From assembly GCA_005954745.1 (NCBI GenBank), contig CP040678.1, positions 1,922,001-1,986,000 on the forward strand: a stretch of 64,000 nucleotides of DNA, given 5' to 3'. The notes under the pieces were generated by a model, which was not told the origin of the DNA, did no database searches, and saw nothing but the letters and a program-made list of their open reading frames with translations. How positions within the stretch are numbered: position 1 is the stretch's first letter; every line of letters starts with the position of its first letter. Shown one piece after another: positions 33,868 to 43,405 of the stretch. The position numbers were made by a program, and so were the translations under genes. Source of the stretch: Halostella pelagica. GTDB lineage: Archaea > Halobacteriota > Halobacteria > Halobacteriales > Natronoarchaeaceae.

Positions 33868-35865
33868 TCAGGCGAGCCATTCGTCGGGTTTGGTGTCGTA
33901 ATCCACGTCGGATGCGGCGATATCTTCGACTTCCTCCCACGAGAGGTCCTCGATAGTGTGTTCTTCCCCGTCGTAGCGGATCAGTTTCCCTCGTTCTTCG
34001 GGGTCCGGTTCCTTGTCGCGGCGCTTCGCGACCTCGATGTCGTGTTCGTCGACCTCCTTGACAATGGTCATGAGGTTGACGGGGCGGCCCCACAGTTCGA
34101 AGACGCGTTCCAGCGTCCGCTTGGCCTGCTGGATGTCGAGCATGACGCCGTTGTAGTGATGACCTAACAGCAGTTCGTTCCGGTTGTTGTAGTTGCCGTC
34201 GTAGACGCCGATGGTCGGCTTGCCGAAGTTAGTGAACTGGAGCAGCAGTTTCTTTTTCACGTCCTCGTACTCCGTGCTGGCGACGCGGTTCTGTCCGGCG
34301 GCCTGCGAGTACTCGTACGTGAAGTACTCGTTCTCGTCGACGAACTCCTGGGTGAGGAACTCGTCGAGGAACGTCACGTCGTTGTGGGATTCGCGGATCT
34401 CGCGCATCCGGTCCCAGCCGCGGTTGAAGTCGATGTCGTCGAGCGCGGCCTCCACGTCGTCGTACACCGCGTCGTCGAACATGTATCGGCCGATGCGTTC
34501 GAGGTCGCTCTGGCCGACACTGGCCAGGAATCCGCGGTACTGTGGCTTGACGAGCGAGTAATGCCGACGCGCCAATCCCTCGTAGGTCAGGACCTTCCAG
34601 GGGTAGCGGTCGACATCTATCTCGCCGTCGCGAGCGTTCTCCAGGGCCTCGCGGTCGACGAACTCGTCCGGCAGTTCGGCCACTTCGTCCAGCGTGTCCG
34701 AGGAGAGACGGTCCAGCGCTTCCGGCGGTTCCAACGCCGATAGCACTCGCTCGAAGTCGACGGTGTCGGTGAAGTTACGCCAGGTAATTCCGTCGACTCG
34801 CAGGAGTTTCTCGACGACTTCCCGCCGGTTCGTCGTGTTCTCGATGTACTCCCACAGCTCCTTGCCGAGCTTGTACGGGTTGAGCCCCGGCGACCCGAGA
34901 ACTCTGGCCTGGTGGTCGGCGTAGCTGATGAACTCGTCGGCGGTCGCGAATGCCTCCTCGCCCATCATCATCGACTCCCAGTACGCGGCCCACCCCTCGT
35001 TCATCACCTTCGTCATCTTCTGTGCGGCGAAGTAGTACGCCTCCGCCCGGAGCATGTCGAGTACGTCGCGCTGCCACGGCTCCATCTCGGCGGCTTTCTC
35101 CGCCTCGCCGTCGTACTGCTTGCCGTGCTTTCGGAGGAACGCGAGCACGTCTTTCTCCGGCACGTCGGGGAACGAGACGCCGTCCTCGTCCTCGTTCTGG
35201 CGTTCGAGCCACTCGTCGCTGAACACCTCCTCGCGCACTTCGTCGGAGACGTCGAGTTCGTCGAGTTGTTCGCTCAGTTTGTCGTCCGTATCGCCCTCGA
35301 TGTCGTCCCCGAGCGTCCCCCGCGGGTCGAACACCTGATGCTGGTCGATGTTGTCCTCCAGCGAGAGCAGGTTGTCGATCCAGCGCTCGACCTCCGCGCG
35401 GTCGATGTCGGGGTCTTGCATGTACTCGCTGATGTTCCGGGCGTGGCGTTCGAGCATCGCCGCCGCGTCCAGGTCGTCGGCGAACATGCCGAACCACTCG
35501 TTGTTGGCGAAGAAGTCGGCGTGAGCTTCGACGTGGGTGATGACCGCTTTCTGGTCGGCCAGGTCATTCGACTCCTGCAGGAAGGCGTGCGATGGGTTGT
35601 CGTTGTTGACGATCTCGAACGCCTTGCCGCCGCCGTAGCGGCCCTGCTTCTGTTGCTTGTCGTATTTCATCCCCCACCGCCAGTGCGGATACCGCCGCTG
35701 GAAGCCGTCGTAGGCGATGAGCTCGTTCATCTCGTCGTAGTCGACGATCCAGTAGTTCACCGGGTAGGGCTCCAGACCGAGTCGCTCGGCCAGTTCGTTG
35801 GCGTCGTCGACCGGGCCCTGTAACTCGGCGGCGATCCGCCGAGCCTCGTAGCGGTCGAAGCTCAT
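33868..35865 (-). CDS. spoVR: SpoVR family protein
   Basis: A 665-residue SpoVR/YcgB-type protein, last gene of the prkA-prkA-yeaH-spoVR cluster. Typical segments are VNYWIVDYDEMNELIAYDGF (about residues 36-55), HWRWGMKYDKQQKQGRYGGG, the His-rich VITHVEAHADFFANNEWF (about 107-124) and MTKVMNEGWAAYWESMMM (about 291-308). The C-terminal NRNELLLGHHYNGVMLDIQQ is also conserved. The family is required for the Bacillus spore cortex and in E. coli is co-expressed with yeaGH in stationary phase. The biochemical function is unknown. It lies 31 bp after yeaH. Confidence 0.95.
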   Translation of the reverse strand: MSFDRYEARRIAAELQGPVDDANELAERLGLEPYPVNYWIVDYDEMNELIAYDGFQRRYPHWRWGMKYDKQQKQGRYGGGKAFEIVNNDNPSHAFLQESNDLADQKAVITHVEAHADFFANNEWFGMFADDLDAAAMLERHARNISEYMQDPDIDRAEVERWIDNLLSLEDNIDQHQVFDPRGTLGDDIEGDTDDKLSEQLDELDVSDEVREEVFSDEWLERQNEDEDGVSFPDVPEKDVLAFLRKHGKQYDGEAEKAAEMEPWQRDVLDMLRAEAYYFAAQKMTKVMNEGWAAYWESMMMGEEAFATADEFISYADHQARVLGSPGLNPYKLGKELWEYIENTTNRREVVEKLLRVDGITWRNFTDTVDFERVLSALEPPEALDRLSSDTLDEVAELPDEFVDREALENARDGEIDVDRYPWKVLTYEGLARRHYSLVKPQYRGFLASVGQSDLERIGRYMFDDAVYDDVEAALDDIDFNRGWDRMREIRESHNDVTFLDEFLTQEFVDENEYFTYEYSQAAGQNRVASTEYEDVKKKLLLQFTNFGKPTIGVYDGNYNNRNELLLGHHYNGVMLDIQQAKRTLERVFELWGRPVNLMTIVKEVDEHDIEVAKRRDKEPDPEERGKLIRYDGEEHTIEDLSWEEVEDIAASDVDYDTKPDEWLA

Positions 35866-35896
35866 CGTTCCTCCGTAGCGGTGGTCGGTTCGTTGG

Positions 35897-37207
35897 TCAT
35901 GATTCGTCCTCCGTGCTCAGGATGTCGTAGATCGCGTCGGTCACGTCCTCGGGACCGGTGACGTACGTCACGGCGACATCGTCGCTGTCCTCGCCGAAGT
36001 GGCGTTCGACCTCCTCGGCGTGGGTGGCGTTAATGGCGTTGCCGCTCGGTTGCGTCTCCACGTAGGCGTGGAGGTTCGCCGGGATCTGCTCCATCAACGG
36101 GATGACCCCCTCCTCGGTGTCGTTCGACGAGTTCTCGCTGTCGCCCGCGGCGAACACGTAGCGGTTCCAGTCGCTCCAGGGGAACTCCTGCAGCAACTCG
36201 TCGGCCAGTTCGTACGCCGACGATATCTTCGTGCCGCCGCCAGAGCGAATGCCGAAGAACTCGTCGCGTTCGACCTCCCAGGCCTCCGCGTCGTGGGCGA
36301 TGTAGACGAACTCGGCGTTGTCGTACTTGCCCTGGAGATACCAGTCGAGCGGCGTGAACGTCCGCTCGACCAGTTCGCGCTTTTTCTCCCGCATCGAACC
36401 GCTCACGTCGCGGATGTTCACGACGACGACGTTTTTCTCCTTTTCCTCGATGATCTCGGGGTGACGATAGCGCTCGTCCTCCCGTCGGAACGGAACGTGG
36501 CCGATCCCCTCGCGCCGGATCTGCTGTTGGACGGTCTCTCGCTCGACGTTCTCCTCGACCTGCTCGATGCTCTCCCACTCGCCGCGTTCGTTCTCGGGGA
36601 TGTCGGAGTAGGTCTCGGTCAGCCACGCCTTCGAGACGGGGATGGACTCGCCGCGTGCCCACTCGAACGCCCGGTCCGGGGAGACGCCGTCGGCTTTCAG
36701 CACTTCGGTGAGGAACTCCTCGTCGAAATCCATCGCGAGCTTCCGCTTGAGCCCCTTCTTGAACATCCGCTCGAAGTCGAGCGTGCTGTCGGGACCGGAC
36801 TTCGTGAGGTCCTTGAACGGCCCCTCCTTTTCCTCGATGACGCTCTTTCCTTTCGGGTCCAGTTCGAGCCCGAGTTCCTCGTCGAGTTCCTCCGCAAACT
36901 TCTCGGGATCCATCTCGTAGTACTCGTGCTCGCCGCTCTCGTCGCCCGGATCGCCCTCCTCGTCTCCGTCGCCGGGTTGAGGTTGGGGCTCGCCGACCGG
37001 GTCACCCACGTCGGCGTCGCCCTGACCGACCCCGCCCTGGTCCCGCTGGTCGTACTGGAACTCGGGGAGGTCGACTATCTTGATCGGGACGCGAACCTCG
37101 TTCGGCAGGCTCTGTCCCAGGTCGCCGTACTGGATGAAGTCGGAGAGGTCCTCGCGGCGCTGTTCGCCCACCTCGTAGAACCGTTCGAGGTCGTCTTTCA
37201 GTCCCAT
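35897..37207 (-). CDS. yeaH: YeaH/YhbH family VWA-like protein (DUF444)
   Basis: A 436-residue DUF444 protein with a C-terminal von Willebrand A-like domain. The MIDAS motif is [13 protein letters not shown] (about residues 265-277), followed by [17 protein letters not shown] and [11 protein letters not shown], supplying the other metal ligands. The N-terminal half is highly charged with a low-complexity acidic stretch (about 70-110). It works with the PrkA kinase/AAA protein in bacteria. The start [10 protein letters not shown] overlaps the end of the second prkA by 10 bp. Confidence 0.93.
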   Translation of the reverse strand: MGLKDDLERFYEVGEQRREDLSDFIQYGDLGQSLPNEVRVPIKIVDLPEFQYDQRDQGGVGQGDADVGDPVGEPQPQPGDGDEEGDPGDESGEHEYYEMDPEKFAEELDEELGLELDPKGKSVIEEKEGPFKDLTKSGPDSTLDFERMFKKGLKRKLAMDFDEEFLTEVLKADGVSPDRAFEWARGESIPVSKAWLTETYSDIPENERGEWESIEQVEENVERETVQQQIRREGIGHVPFRREDERYRHPEIIEEKEKNVVVVNIRDVSGSMREKKRELVERTFTPLDWYLQGKYDNAEFVYIAHDAEAWEVERDEFFGIRSGGGTKISSAYELADELLQEFPWSDWNRYVFAAGDSENSSNDTEEGVIPLMEQIPANLHAYVETQPSGNAINATHAEEVERHFGEDSDDVAVTYVTGPEDVTDAIYDILSTEDES

Positions 37208-39525
37208 TTGTAACTCACCTGTCCCATGACGTGCCGACTCGTCAGTTCGGCCGACGCCTCGCTGTAGTCGAACATCTCGACCATGTTCTGGATAGTCTCC
37301 GCTTTGACCGCGGCCGTCTCGGTGCCGCTCGGCGGGTCGTCCCACTGCCGCGGGTCGAAGTCCTCGAATATCCGGGCGACATCGTCCCAGTCGTGGGATT
37401 CGAGGACGCTCTTGATCACTGGAATCTCCGTCAGGTCGACGTTGTGCGACGGCGTCTCGGCGGTTGAGGAGTCCGAACCGTCGCCGTCTCCGACCGAGAA
37501 ATCCTCGTCGCGGCGCTCCCAGGCGTGGCGGTTCAACGCGGTGATCACCTTCTCGGTCCGGAACTGCCTGACGGCGGGCGACGGCTCGTTGCCGTCGTAG
37601 CTCTCCGGAGAGAACCGGCCCAGATGCTCGGTCTCGAACACCTTCATCTTCAGCGGGTCCGGGTCGACGCGTTCGCCGCGTTCGTTCTCCAGCGTCTCGT
37701 CGGTCGCCCAGGCGTACACGTGGTCGACGTACTCGGCGACGGTCTCCTCGTCGACCCGCCGGTCGCGCATCATCGCGTCGATGACGTCGTCTTCCTGTTT
37801 CTGAAACACGTGGTTTTTCACGGGGACGACGCGGTTCTCGAACTCCGTGCGCTCGCCAGGCGAGAACACCGGCGCGTCAGTCAGCCGTTCGGCCATCGCG
37901 TTCAGCACGTCCCGCGGCATGATCACGTCCTCGACGTTCAGTTCGGGATGGTGGCGGTCCGGCCGCTCGTGGAGGAGGTCCGCGATGGTGTCGCGGGTGT
38001 ACGTCACCGGGATGCCGTGTTCGCCGTTCGCCCCGCCGTCGTCGGCGAACTCGAAGTCGTCTTTCTCGAGACGCTCGTCGCCGTCCTGAAGGTAGCCCCG
38101 GTCGAACAGCAGCGCCTTGTCCACGAGGTCGAGACCGGCGGGCAGGTCCTCGTCGTCGAGGCGCGTGACGACGCTGTACAGCGACGCCGCTTCGACCGTG
38201 TGCGGGGCGAGTTCTCGTTCGCGGACGGTTCCGTCGGACCCCTTGATCTCGATGGTCAGCGGTTCCGCGACCTTCTCCTCGACCGCGTCGTCGTCGCCGT
38301 CCCACACCGCCGTCTCGTTGGTCAACTCGCGCCGGATGAGTTCTGTCTCCAGGCTCCGGTTCGTGAGATACGTGAACTCGTGTTTGTCGAGGCGGCGCTT
38401 GAGCGCTTTCAGCGGGTCCATCCCGTTTTTCTCGGCGTGCTGGTTGAGTTTCGCTTCGAGGTCGGGGTTAGAGATGATGACTAGCTGCGTGTCGATGTCC
38501 ATCCCGATCCCCTTGTCGAGTTTGACCGTCCCCTCGTCCGGCACGTTCAGCAGCTTCTGGAGGAGGTCGGCGTGCTGAGCCGCGTCCTCGACGACCGTCA
38601 GCAGGCCGTTACCCTGCGAGAGGACGCCGTCGTAGGAGAACGCCTGCGGGTTCTTCCGACCGCGCGAGTCGAGCTCCTGGAGCATGCCCCGCATCCAGGT
38701 GCCGACTAGTCGCTCCTTCGGTTGCCCCTCGTCCTCGGAGTGGAGGACGCCGATACCCTGCCCCACGTCCACGACGTAGTTTTTCACGCGCAGGTGGGCG
38801 TCGTCGGTCACCGTCGAGAACAGGTCTGACGCGCCGCGTCGGCGGTACTGCTTTTCGAGATACTCGTACGCCTCGCGGGAGAACGGGTCAAGGCGTTCGT
38901 CGACCTGCAGGTCGATGTGGTCGTCGTTGTCCGCGTTCAACTCGGCGAGGAGCCCCTCGCGAACCTCGGCCGGAAACACGGAGAAGGGGTGGGCCTGAAC
39001 GGGGCTCTCGTACCACTGGTCCTCGTCGACGGGCGACTCCTCGCCGTACGAGAGGCCACGGGTGTCGTCCGCCGTGGCGACGTTCCACTCGACGGTGTAG
39101 CGCCGTCCTTCGGGCGTCTTCGAGTACTCGCGCAGCCCGTTTATCAGGCAGCGCTTGAGTTCGGATTTGCCCGTCGCCGTCGGCCCGTCGAACCAGACTA
39201 TCTTCTCGTCTTTGCCCCGACCGGCCGCGATGGAGCGGAGGTCGTCGACGAACGCGTTCAACACCTCCGTGTTCCCGAGGACGGCGTGTTCGCCGTCGTT
39301 GTGCGGATCGTCGAAAAAGCGGTACCGCTCTTTCTCCTCGCCCTCCTCGACGACGGTTCGCGTACCCGCCGCCTCGATGGCTTCGAGGAGGTACTTGCTC
39401 GCGTGCGAGGCTATCCGCGGCGTTTCGAACACTTCGTCGACGTACTCCGCCAGGCTCTTCGGCTCCTCGTAGGTCTCTTCGAGCGCGCGGTCGGCCTCGC
39501 TGACGAACTCGTCGCCGTGGTTCAT
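37198..39525 (-). CDS. prkA: PrkA-type AAA+ protein kinase/protease, second paralogue
   Basis: A 775-residue PrkA family protein. Walker A is [15 protein letters not shown] (about residues 111-125), and the AAA region continues to [20 protein letters not shown] and the arginine-finger-like [20 protein letters not shown]. The C-terminal PrkA domain follows. The length exceeds the usual 640-690. PrkA was first described as a serine protein kinase and later reported as an ATP-dependent protease in Bacillus, so the activity is open. ATG 39525 overlaps the stop of the upstream paralogue by one base. Confidence 0.92.
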   Translation of the reverse strand: MNHGDEFVSEADRALEETYEEPKSLAEYVDEVFETPRIASHASKYLLEAIEAAGTRTVVEEGEEKERYRFFDDPHNDGEHAVLGNTEVLNAFVDDLRSIAAGRGKDEKIVWFDGPTATGKSELKRCLINGLREYSKTPEGRRYTVEWNVATADDTRGLSYGEESPVDEDQWYESPVQAHPFSVFPAEVREGLLAELNADNDDHIDLQVDERLDPFSREAYEYLEKQYRRRGASDLFSTVTDDAHLRVKNYVVDVGQGIGVLHSEDEGQPKERLVGTWMRGMLQELDSRGRKNPQAFSYDGVLSQGNGLLTVVEDAAQHADLLQKLLNVPDEGTVKLDKGIGMDIDTQLVIISNPDLEAKLNQHAEKNGMDPLKALKRRLDKHEFTYLTNRSLETELIRRELTNETAVWDGDDDAVEEKVAEPLTIEIKGSDGTVRERELAPHTVEAASLYSVVTRLDDEDLPAGLDLVDKALLFDRGYLQDGDERLEKDDFEFADDGGANGEHGIPVTYTRDTIADLLHERPDRHHPELNVEDVIMPRDVLNAMAERLTDAPVFSPGERTEFENRVVPVKNHVFQKQEDDVIDAMMRDRRVDEETVAEYVDHVYAWATDETLENERGERVDPDPLKMKVFETEHLGRFSPESYDGNEPSPAVRQFRTEKVITALNRHAWERRDEDFSVGDGDGSDSSTAETPSHNVDLTEIPVIKSVLESHDWDDVARIFEDFDPRQWDDPPSGTETAAVKAETIQNMVEMFDYSEASAELTSRHVMGQVSYKWD

Positions 39526-41597
39526 CAGTCCTCCATCTCGGCTTTTGCCACCTCGGCGCCGGCGAACTCCAGCACTTCGCGAGCGCCCGCTTCGGAGTAA
39601 CCCTGCTCGATCAGGGCGTCGATCCACTGGTTGCGCTCGTCGTCGTCGAACTCGTTGCTGGAGACCAGCGCCGAGAAGTTGATGTTATGTTTCTTGTCCT
39701 CCCATAGCTTCCGCTCGAGCGCGCGGCGCAGGCGCTCGTTGTCCTGCGGGTTGAACGCTTCGCCCTCGCGGGCGCGGCGGGAGACCCAGTTCGATACCTC
39801 CTGCCGGAAGTCGTCCTTGCGGTCCTCCGGAACGTCGAGTTTCTCCTCGACCGACCGCAGGAACGTCTCGTCGGGCTCTTGCTCGCGGCCCGTGAGTTCG
39901 TCCTCGACGGTCTTGTCGTCGATGTACGCCATCACGTGGTCCATGTACTTCTCGCCCTGCCGCTGGATCTCGTCGATGTCGTACGCCAGCGCGTGGCGGA
40001 CGTCCTCTATCGCCCGCTCTTTGTACTCCTCGCGGACGGTTTCGAGGTAGCGGTAGTACGTCTCGAAGTTGTCCTCCGGGATCGACCCGTGGTGTTCGAG
40101 GTTCTCCTCGAAGAAGTTAAACACCGTCAACGGGGAGAGGAACCCCCTGTCGCGGTGTTTCGAGTCCATGATCGCCTCGGATATCTCGTCTCCGATGAAC
40201 CGGGGCGAGACGCCCTCCATCCCTTCGCCGATGTCGGCCTTGGCTTCGCCTTCCTCCTGTAACTTCTTCACGTCGATGTCGTCGCCCTCGTCGACCTCGC
40301 CGTTGTACGCCTTGGTCTTCTGGAGCAGGTCGACGGTTTCGGTGTCGGGCTCCTCGATGCGCGTGAGGACGCCGAACAGACCGGCCATCTCCAGGGTGTG
40401 AGGTTCGACGTTGATGTCGGGAACGTCGGCGTTCGACAGCATCTTCCGGTAGATGTCGGCCTCCTGTTCGTAGGAGAGGACGTACGGGAAGTCGATCCGC
40501 TTCGTCCTGTCGTTGAACGCCTCCATCTTCTCGTCGCCTTTCTTGTCCTTGTACTCGGGCATGTTCGTGCGGCCGACGATCACCTGGTCGATGTCGATCC
40601 GCGGGTTGTTCTTCGGCTTGATCGTCTGTTCCTGCGTCGCGTGCAGGAAGTCGTAGAGGAACTCCCGCTGGAGTTTGAGCAGTTCCTCGCCGGAGAAGAT
40701 ACCGCGGTTCGCGTTACAGAACGCGCCCGAGTAGTCGAACGCTCGCGGGTCGGACTCGCCGTAGACGGCGATCTTCGAGTAGTTAACGTCGCCCGTGAGT
40801 TCGGTCTCGTCCTGGTTTTTCTTGTCTTTCGGTTCGAACGTCTCTAACCCCTGGCGCTTGTTCTCGTCGGCGACGAACCGGACGATCTCGATGTGGTTCG
40901 AAAGCACCTGCTGGAGGTCGTCGTCGTAGTACGCGAGCAGTCTGTCCATGTAGAACTCCGATTCCGGATCGAGCGATTGCTCGTTGCGGATGGTGTAGGG
41001 GGCGTCCAGACGCTCGTTCAGGTCGTCGATGATCGACTCGCGTTGCTCTTGCGGGATCAACACGATCGGGTCCTGGTTCATCGGCGACCGGACCGTGTCG
41101 TCGGACGGGTCCTGGTCGTCGACGACGTCACAGAGGTTCGTCCAGCGGAACGTGTACATCCGACCCTCGTCCCGCATGGTGTATTCCTCGTAATACTGCC
41201 GGATCTGCTGGTCGAAGGCGGACTTACCGGAGCCGACCGGACCGAGCAGGAGTTTGATCCGTCGTTCCGGCCCCAATCCGCGGGCCGACGACTTCACTTT
41301 GTTGACGAACTCGTGGATCGCCTGATGGATGACTCGGCCGTAAAAGGTGTTCTCGCCGTCGTTGACCGGGTCCTCCGACACCATCTTGTATTCGACGACT
41401 CCGGCCTCCTCGTCGTACTCCGTGCCGTAGTAGTCGAACATGTCCGCGACGCGCTGATGCGCGTTGCGGGCTATCTTCGGGTCGTCGTACAACTCTTCGA
41501 GGTACCAGTCGAACGACTTCGTCGCTCGCAGGTCCTCCGGGACCGATGCCTGGTATTCCTCGCTCAACGCCTCGAGTGTGTCGATGTCTCCTGTCAT
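39525..41597 (-). CDS. prkA: PrkA-type AAA+ protein kinase/protease, first paralogue
   Basis: A 690-residue PrkA protein and the first gene of the module. Walker A is LLLGPVGSGKSAFDQQ (about residues 116-131), then the conserved DYSGAFCNANRGIFSGEELL, TIKPKNNPRIDIDQVIVGRT and the arginine-containing FNDRTKRIDFPYVLSYEQE. The C-terminal PrkA domain runs to the acidic end. It is closer to the bacterial YeaG pattern than the next gene. Tight overlaps (1 bp and 10 bp) and a 31-bp gap bind all four genes into one operon. Confidence 0.95.
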   Translation of the reverse strand: MTGDIDTLEALSEEYQASVPEDLRATKSFDWYLEELYDDPKIARNAHQRVADMFDYYGTEYDEEAGVVEYKMVSEDPVNDGENTFYGRVIHQAIHEFVNKVKSSARGLGPERRIKLLLGPVGSGKSAFDQQIRQYYEEYTMRDEGRMYTFRWTNLCDVVDDQDPSDDTVRSPMNQDPIVLIPQEQRESIIDDLNERLDAPYTIRNEQSLDPESEFYMDRLLAYYDDDLQQVLSNHIEIVRFVADENKRQGLETFEPKDKKNQDETELTGDVNYSKIAVYGESDPRAFDYSGAFCNANRGIFSGEELLKLQREFLYDFLHATQEQTIKPKNNPRIDIDQVIVGRTNMPEYKDKKGDEKMEAFNDRTKRIDFPYVLSYEQEADIYRKMLSNADVPDINVEPHTLEMAGLFGVLTRIEEPDTETVDLLQKTKAYNGEVDEGDDIDVKKLQEEGEAKADIGEGMEGVSPRFIGDEISEAIMDSKHRDRGFLSPLTVFNFFEENLEHHGSIPEDNFETYYRYLETVREEYKERAIEDVRHALAYDIDEIQRQGEKYMDHVMAYIDDKTVEDELTGREQEPDETFLRSVEEKLDVPEDRKDDFRQEVSNWVSRRAREGEAFNPQDNERLRRALERKLWEDKKHNINFSALVSSNEFDDDERNQWIDALIEQGYSEAGAREVLEFAGAEVAKAEMED

Positions 41598-42258
41598 TGT
41601 ATCACGGACGGTTAGTTGCCCACCCCGTTTCGATCGGGGGCGACCCCCGTAGATCCACAGTACGACAGGTCGTCGTCACCAACGAGGGGAGAGCGCGGGG
41701 CCGAACCCGCGATGTCGGGGCGTGCCCACCGAACCGACCACTCGACGTCTCCGCGGTCACACTACCGACTCCGCCGACCGGACGACGCGACGGACCGACC
41801 GTACTTCCGTTGTGGCGTGACATGTGTGGTCGATTACCACGCTCGCGCGCGCGACGACGGGAATCTTCCATGGGAGCGTTCGAAAACGCTTGCGTCTGAA
41901 ACCGGGTCGGAGCGCGAGAGCGGGACCGGCGGCAGGCGGCCACCGATAGTGTTTAATCTAAAAGTATCCAAGACACTTAAGTGTATACCCAAAACATATT
42001 CACAGGTATAATTCTACATATTAAGGTTCCGGAACACGGCGGAGTGATGCGGACCGTTCATCGTTTCCGGCCCTCATAACGAGCGGATTTTATATAGCCC
42101 ACGGTGATACCCGGCGGTCTCAGTAACCCTGTCGACTGTCTGTGTGCGAGTCGGTGGCGCGTGCATCGGCTTTCAGTGGCTACTATAGCTGACGGATACG
42201 TCCGTTAGTGTCGTATAGGTCCGAGAAGGCCTTAGGCACCGGGGGTGTACTGTCCGGT
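41598..42258. other. 661-bp intergenic region with AT-rich island
   Basis: No supported gene. The part nearest prkA is GC-rich and probably carries its promoter. An AT-rich island (about 41950-42030) holds the perfect palindrome ACACTTAAGTGT (41973-41984). A good TATA-like tttatata lies at about 42089-42096, 160 bp before the DUF5820 start, and a small hairpin ACGGA-tacg-TCCGT at 42192-42205. A long leader or small RNA starting near 42120 is possible. ORFs here are low-complexity shadows. Confidence 0.5.
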
Positions 42259-42654
42259 ATGACCGATATCGATACGCCCGAGGGATGGGTCGTCTGGAAC
42301 GAAGAACCGGACGGCCGGGTAATCCTCGCCTATCGCCCCGACGTGTTCGATTCGGACGCGTTTCCCGCGGCCTGTCTCCCGACGCTGTATCTGACGAAGG
42401 GCCGCCGGGAGTCCCGCCGGCCCGGGGCCTCGCCCGCACCGGGGGCGGACTGGTACGTTACGCTGTATCTCGAACCCGATGTCGACGACGGCGGCACGTC
42501 GTACGGGACGAGAGACGCCGCTGTATCGGGTGCACTCGACATCGCACGGTCGTTCGCAAACGGCGAGATAAACTACCGCGAGATGTATCAGGTCCCCCGC
42601 GAGGACTACTTCGAACGTCTCGACGAGCTAATACTGTCGGACGGACCGTCGTGA
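42259..42654 (+). CDS. DUF5820 family haloarchaeal protein
   Basis: A 131-residue acidic protein. It starts MTDIDTPEGWVVWNEEPDGR and has the family pattern LAYRPDVFDSDAFPAACLPT, DWYVTLYLEPDVDDG and YREMYQVPREDYFERLDEL. Function is unknown. The final residues LILSDGPS after the conserved FERLDEL are encoded by the left arm of an 80-bp hairpin element that occurs again at 48014, so the C-terminus appears to have been replaced by repeat sequence. The frame from 42208 adds only an implausible extension. Confidence 0.88.
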   Translation: MTDIDTPEGWVVWNEEPDGRVILAYRPDVFDSDAFPAACLPTLYLTKGRRESRRPGASPAPGADWYVTLYLEPDVDDGGTSYGTRDAAVSGALDIARSFANGEINYREMYQVPREDYFERLDELILSDGPS

Positions 42655-42710
42655 CGACATTCGACACCCCAGTGTGTCCAAATTCGTCATGGGCCTCCGT
42701 CCGGCAGTAT
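42631..42710 (+). repeat. 80-bp hairpin element, copy 1
   Basis: Outer arms ATACTGTCGGACGGA (42631-42645) and TCCGTCCGGCAGTAT (42696-42710) are inverted with one G:T-type difference. Inside lies a second imperfect stem, TGACGAC-ATTCGACAC against GTGTCCAAATTCGTCA. The left arm codes for the end of the DUF5820 protein. It is about 80 percent similar to 48014-48092 and has no clear target duplication. Confidence 0.8.
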
Positions 42711-42754
42711 AACCGGACGAGAGACTTAACCTTCGCGGACAACAACGGGAATCC

Positions 42755-43201
42755 ATGTCCCAGGTCACGCTCATCGGCGCGCGCCTCGCGAACGAAGGCG
42801 AGGAGTTCGTCTACCATGGGGAAGCCTCCGGGTGCGAGGGATGTCCGTACCGCGACCAGTGTCTCAACCTCTCCGAGGGCGTCAAATACCGCGTCGACGG
42901 CGTCCGCGAGAACGCACAGACGCTCGACTGCGCCCTCCACGACGGCGGCGTCCGCGCCGTCGAAGTCGAACCCGCGTCCGTCCGTGCGAACGTCCCCTCC
43001 AGAAACGCGTACGCGGGGAGCAAGGCCAGCCTCGCAGGCCCCTGTCCGCACGTCGAATGCCCGAGTCACGAGTTCTGCGTCGCCGACGGCGCGGACGAGA
43101 AAGAGGAACGCCAGATCCAGGAGGTCGTCGGCGACCCGCCGCACGATACGTGCGCGCTGGACCGGGATCTGACGCTCGTCGAGTTTGAGTCCGAGGAATA
43201 A
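42755..43201 (+). CDS. UPF0179 family protein
   Basis: A 148-residue archaeal UPF0179 protein of standard length, beginning MSQVTLIGARLANEGEEFVY. Cysteines are clustered as CEGCPYRDQC (about residues 28-37) and CPHVECPSHEFC (about 93-104), with two more singles, strongly suggesting an iron-sulfur or zinc centre. The family is found across methanogens and haloarchaea with unknown function. Confidence 0.93.
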   Translation: MSQVTLIGARLANEGEEFVYHGEASGCEGCPYRDQCLNLSEGVKYRVDGVRENAQTLDCALHDGGVRAVEVEPASVRANVPSRNAYAGSKASLAGPCPHVECPSHEFCVADGADEKEERQIQEVVGDPPHDTCALDRDLTLVEFESEE

Positions 43202-43249
43202 GCATACACGAACCAACCGACGGGCCGCGCTCGGCGTTCATGTCGAGCG

Positions 43250-43393
43250 CACGGGGGAGCAGGTACTCGAAGCGTGTCGCGGCGATCGCCGCGACTCGCG
43301 CAAACTGGCGGGCCTGGACTGACGCCTGAGACGGAGCCGAAGGCGTCGTGGAGGACATTGAAAGGGCGAGCGAACACCTGCCAAGGTGTTCGC
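43250..43393 (-). repeat. Structured intergenic element, copy A
   Basis: Shares three blocks with 52515-52651. The distal box (43250-43311) contains the perfect palindrome gtcgcggcgatcgccgcgac. The middle hairpin has arms gacgcct/aggcgtc (43321-43347), and the proximal hairpin is at 43370-43393. It starts 12 nt after the stop codon of the minus-strand desuccinylase-like gene. It shows no ORF of its own. Confidence 0.75.
43370..43393 (-). terminator. Probable terminator hairpin after the desuccinylase-like gene
   Basis: A perfect 10-bp stem GCGAACACCT/AGGTGTTCGC with a 4-nt loop, followed in the minus direction by CGCCCTTTC. It lies 12 nt past the TAA at 43406. The same position after the gene at 52660 holds a hairpin with a different stem but the same loop. 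Confidence 0.6.
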
Positions 43394-43405
43394 GAGGGCT
43401 TTCTT

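Noticed and set aside
35999-37213. 404-codon plus-strand frame opposite yeaH
   Set aside because: Leu/Val-rich mirror of the acidic yeaH sequence; the DUF444 MIDAS gene on the other strand explains the openness.
37198-41597. Two adjacent PrkA genes as an assembly duplication
   Set aside because: The proteins differ in length and in most residues, including their Walker A contexts, so they are old paralogues.
42285-43172. 295-codon plus-strand frame across DUF5820 and UPF0179 genes
   Set aside because: It runs out of frame through two recognised genes and is rich in Arg, Ser and Thr, the signature of a shifted frame.
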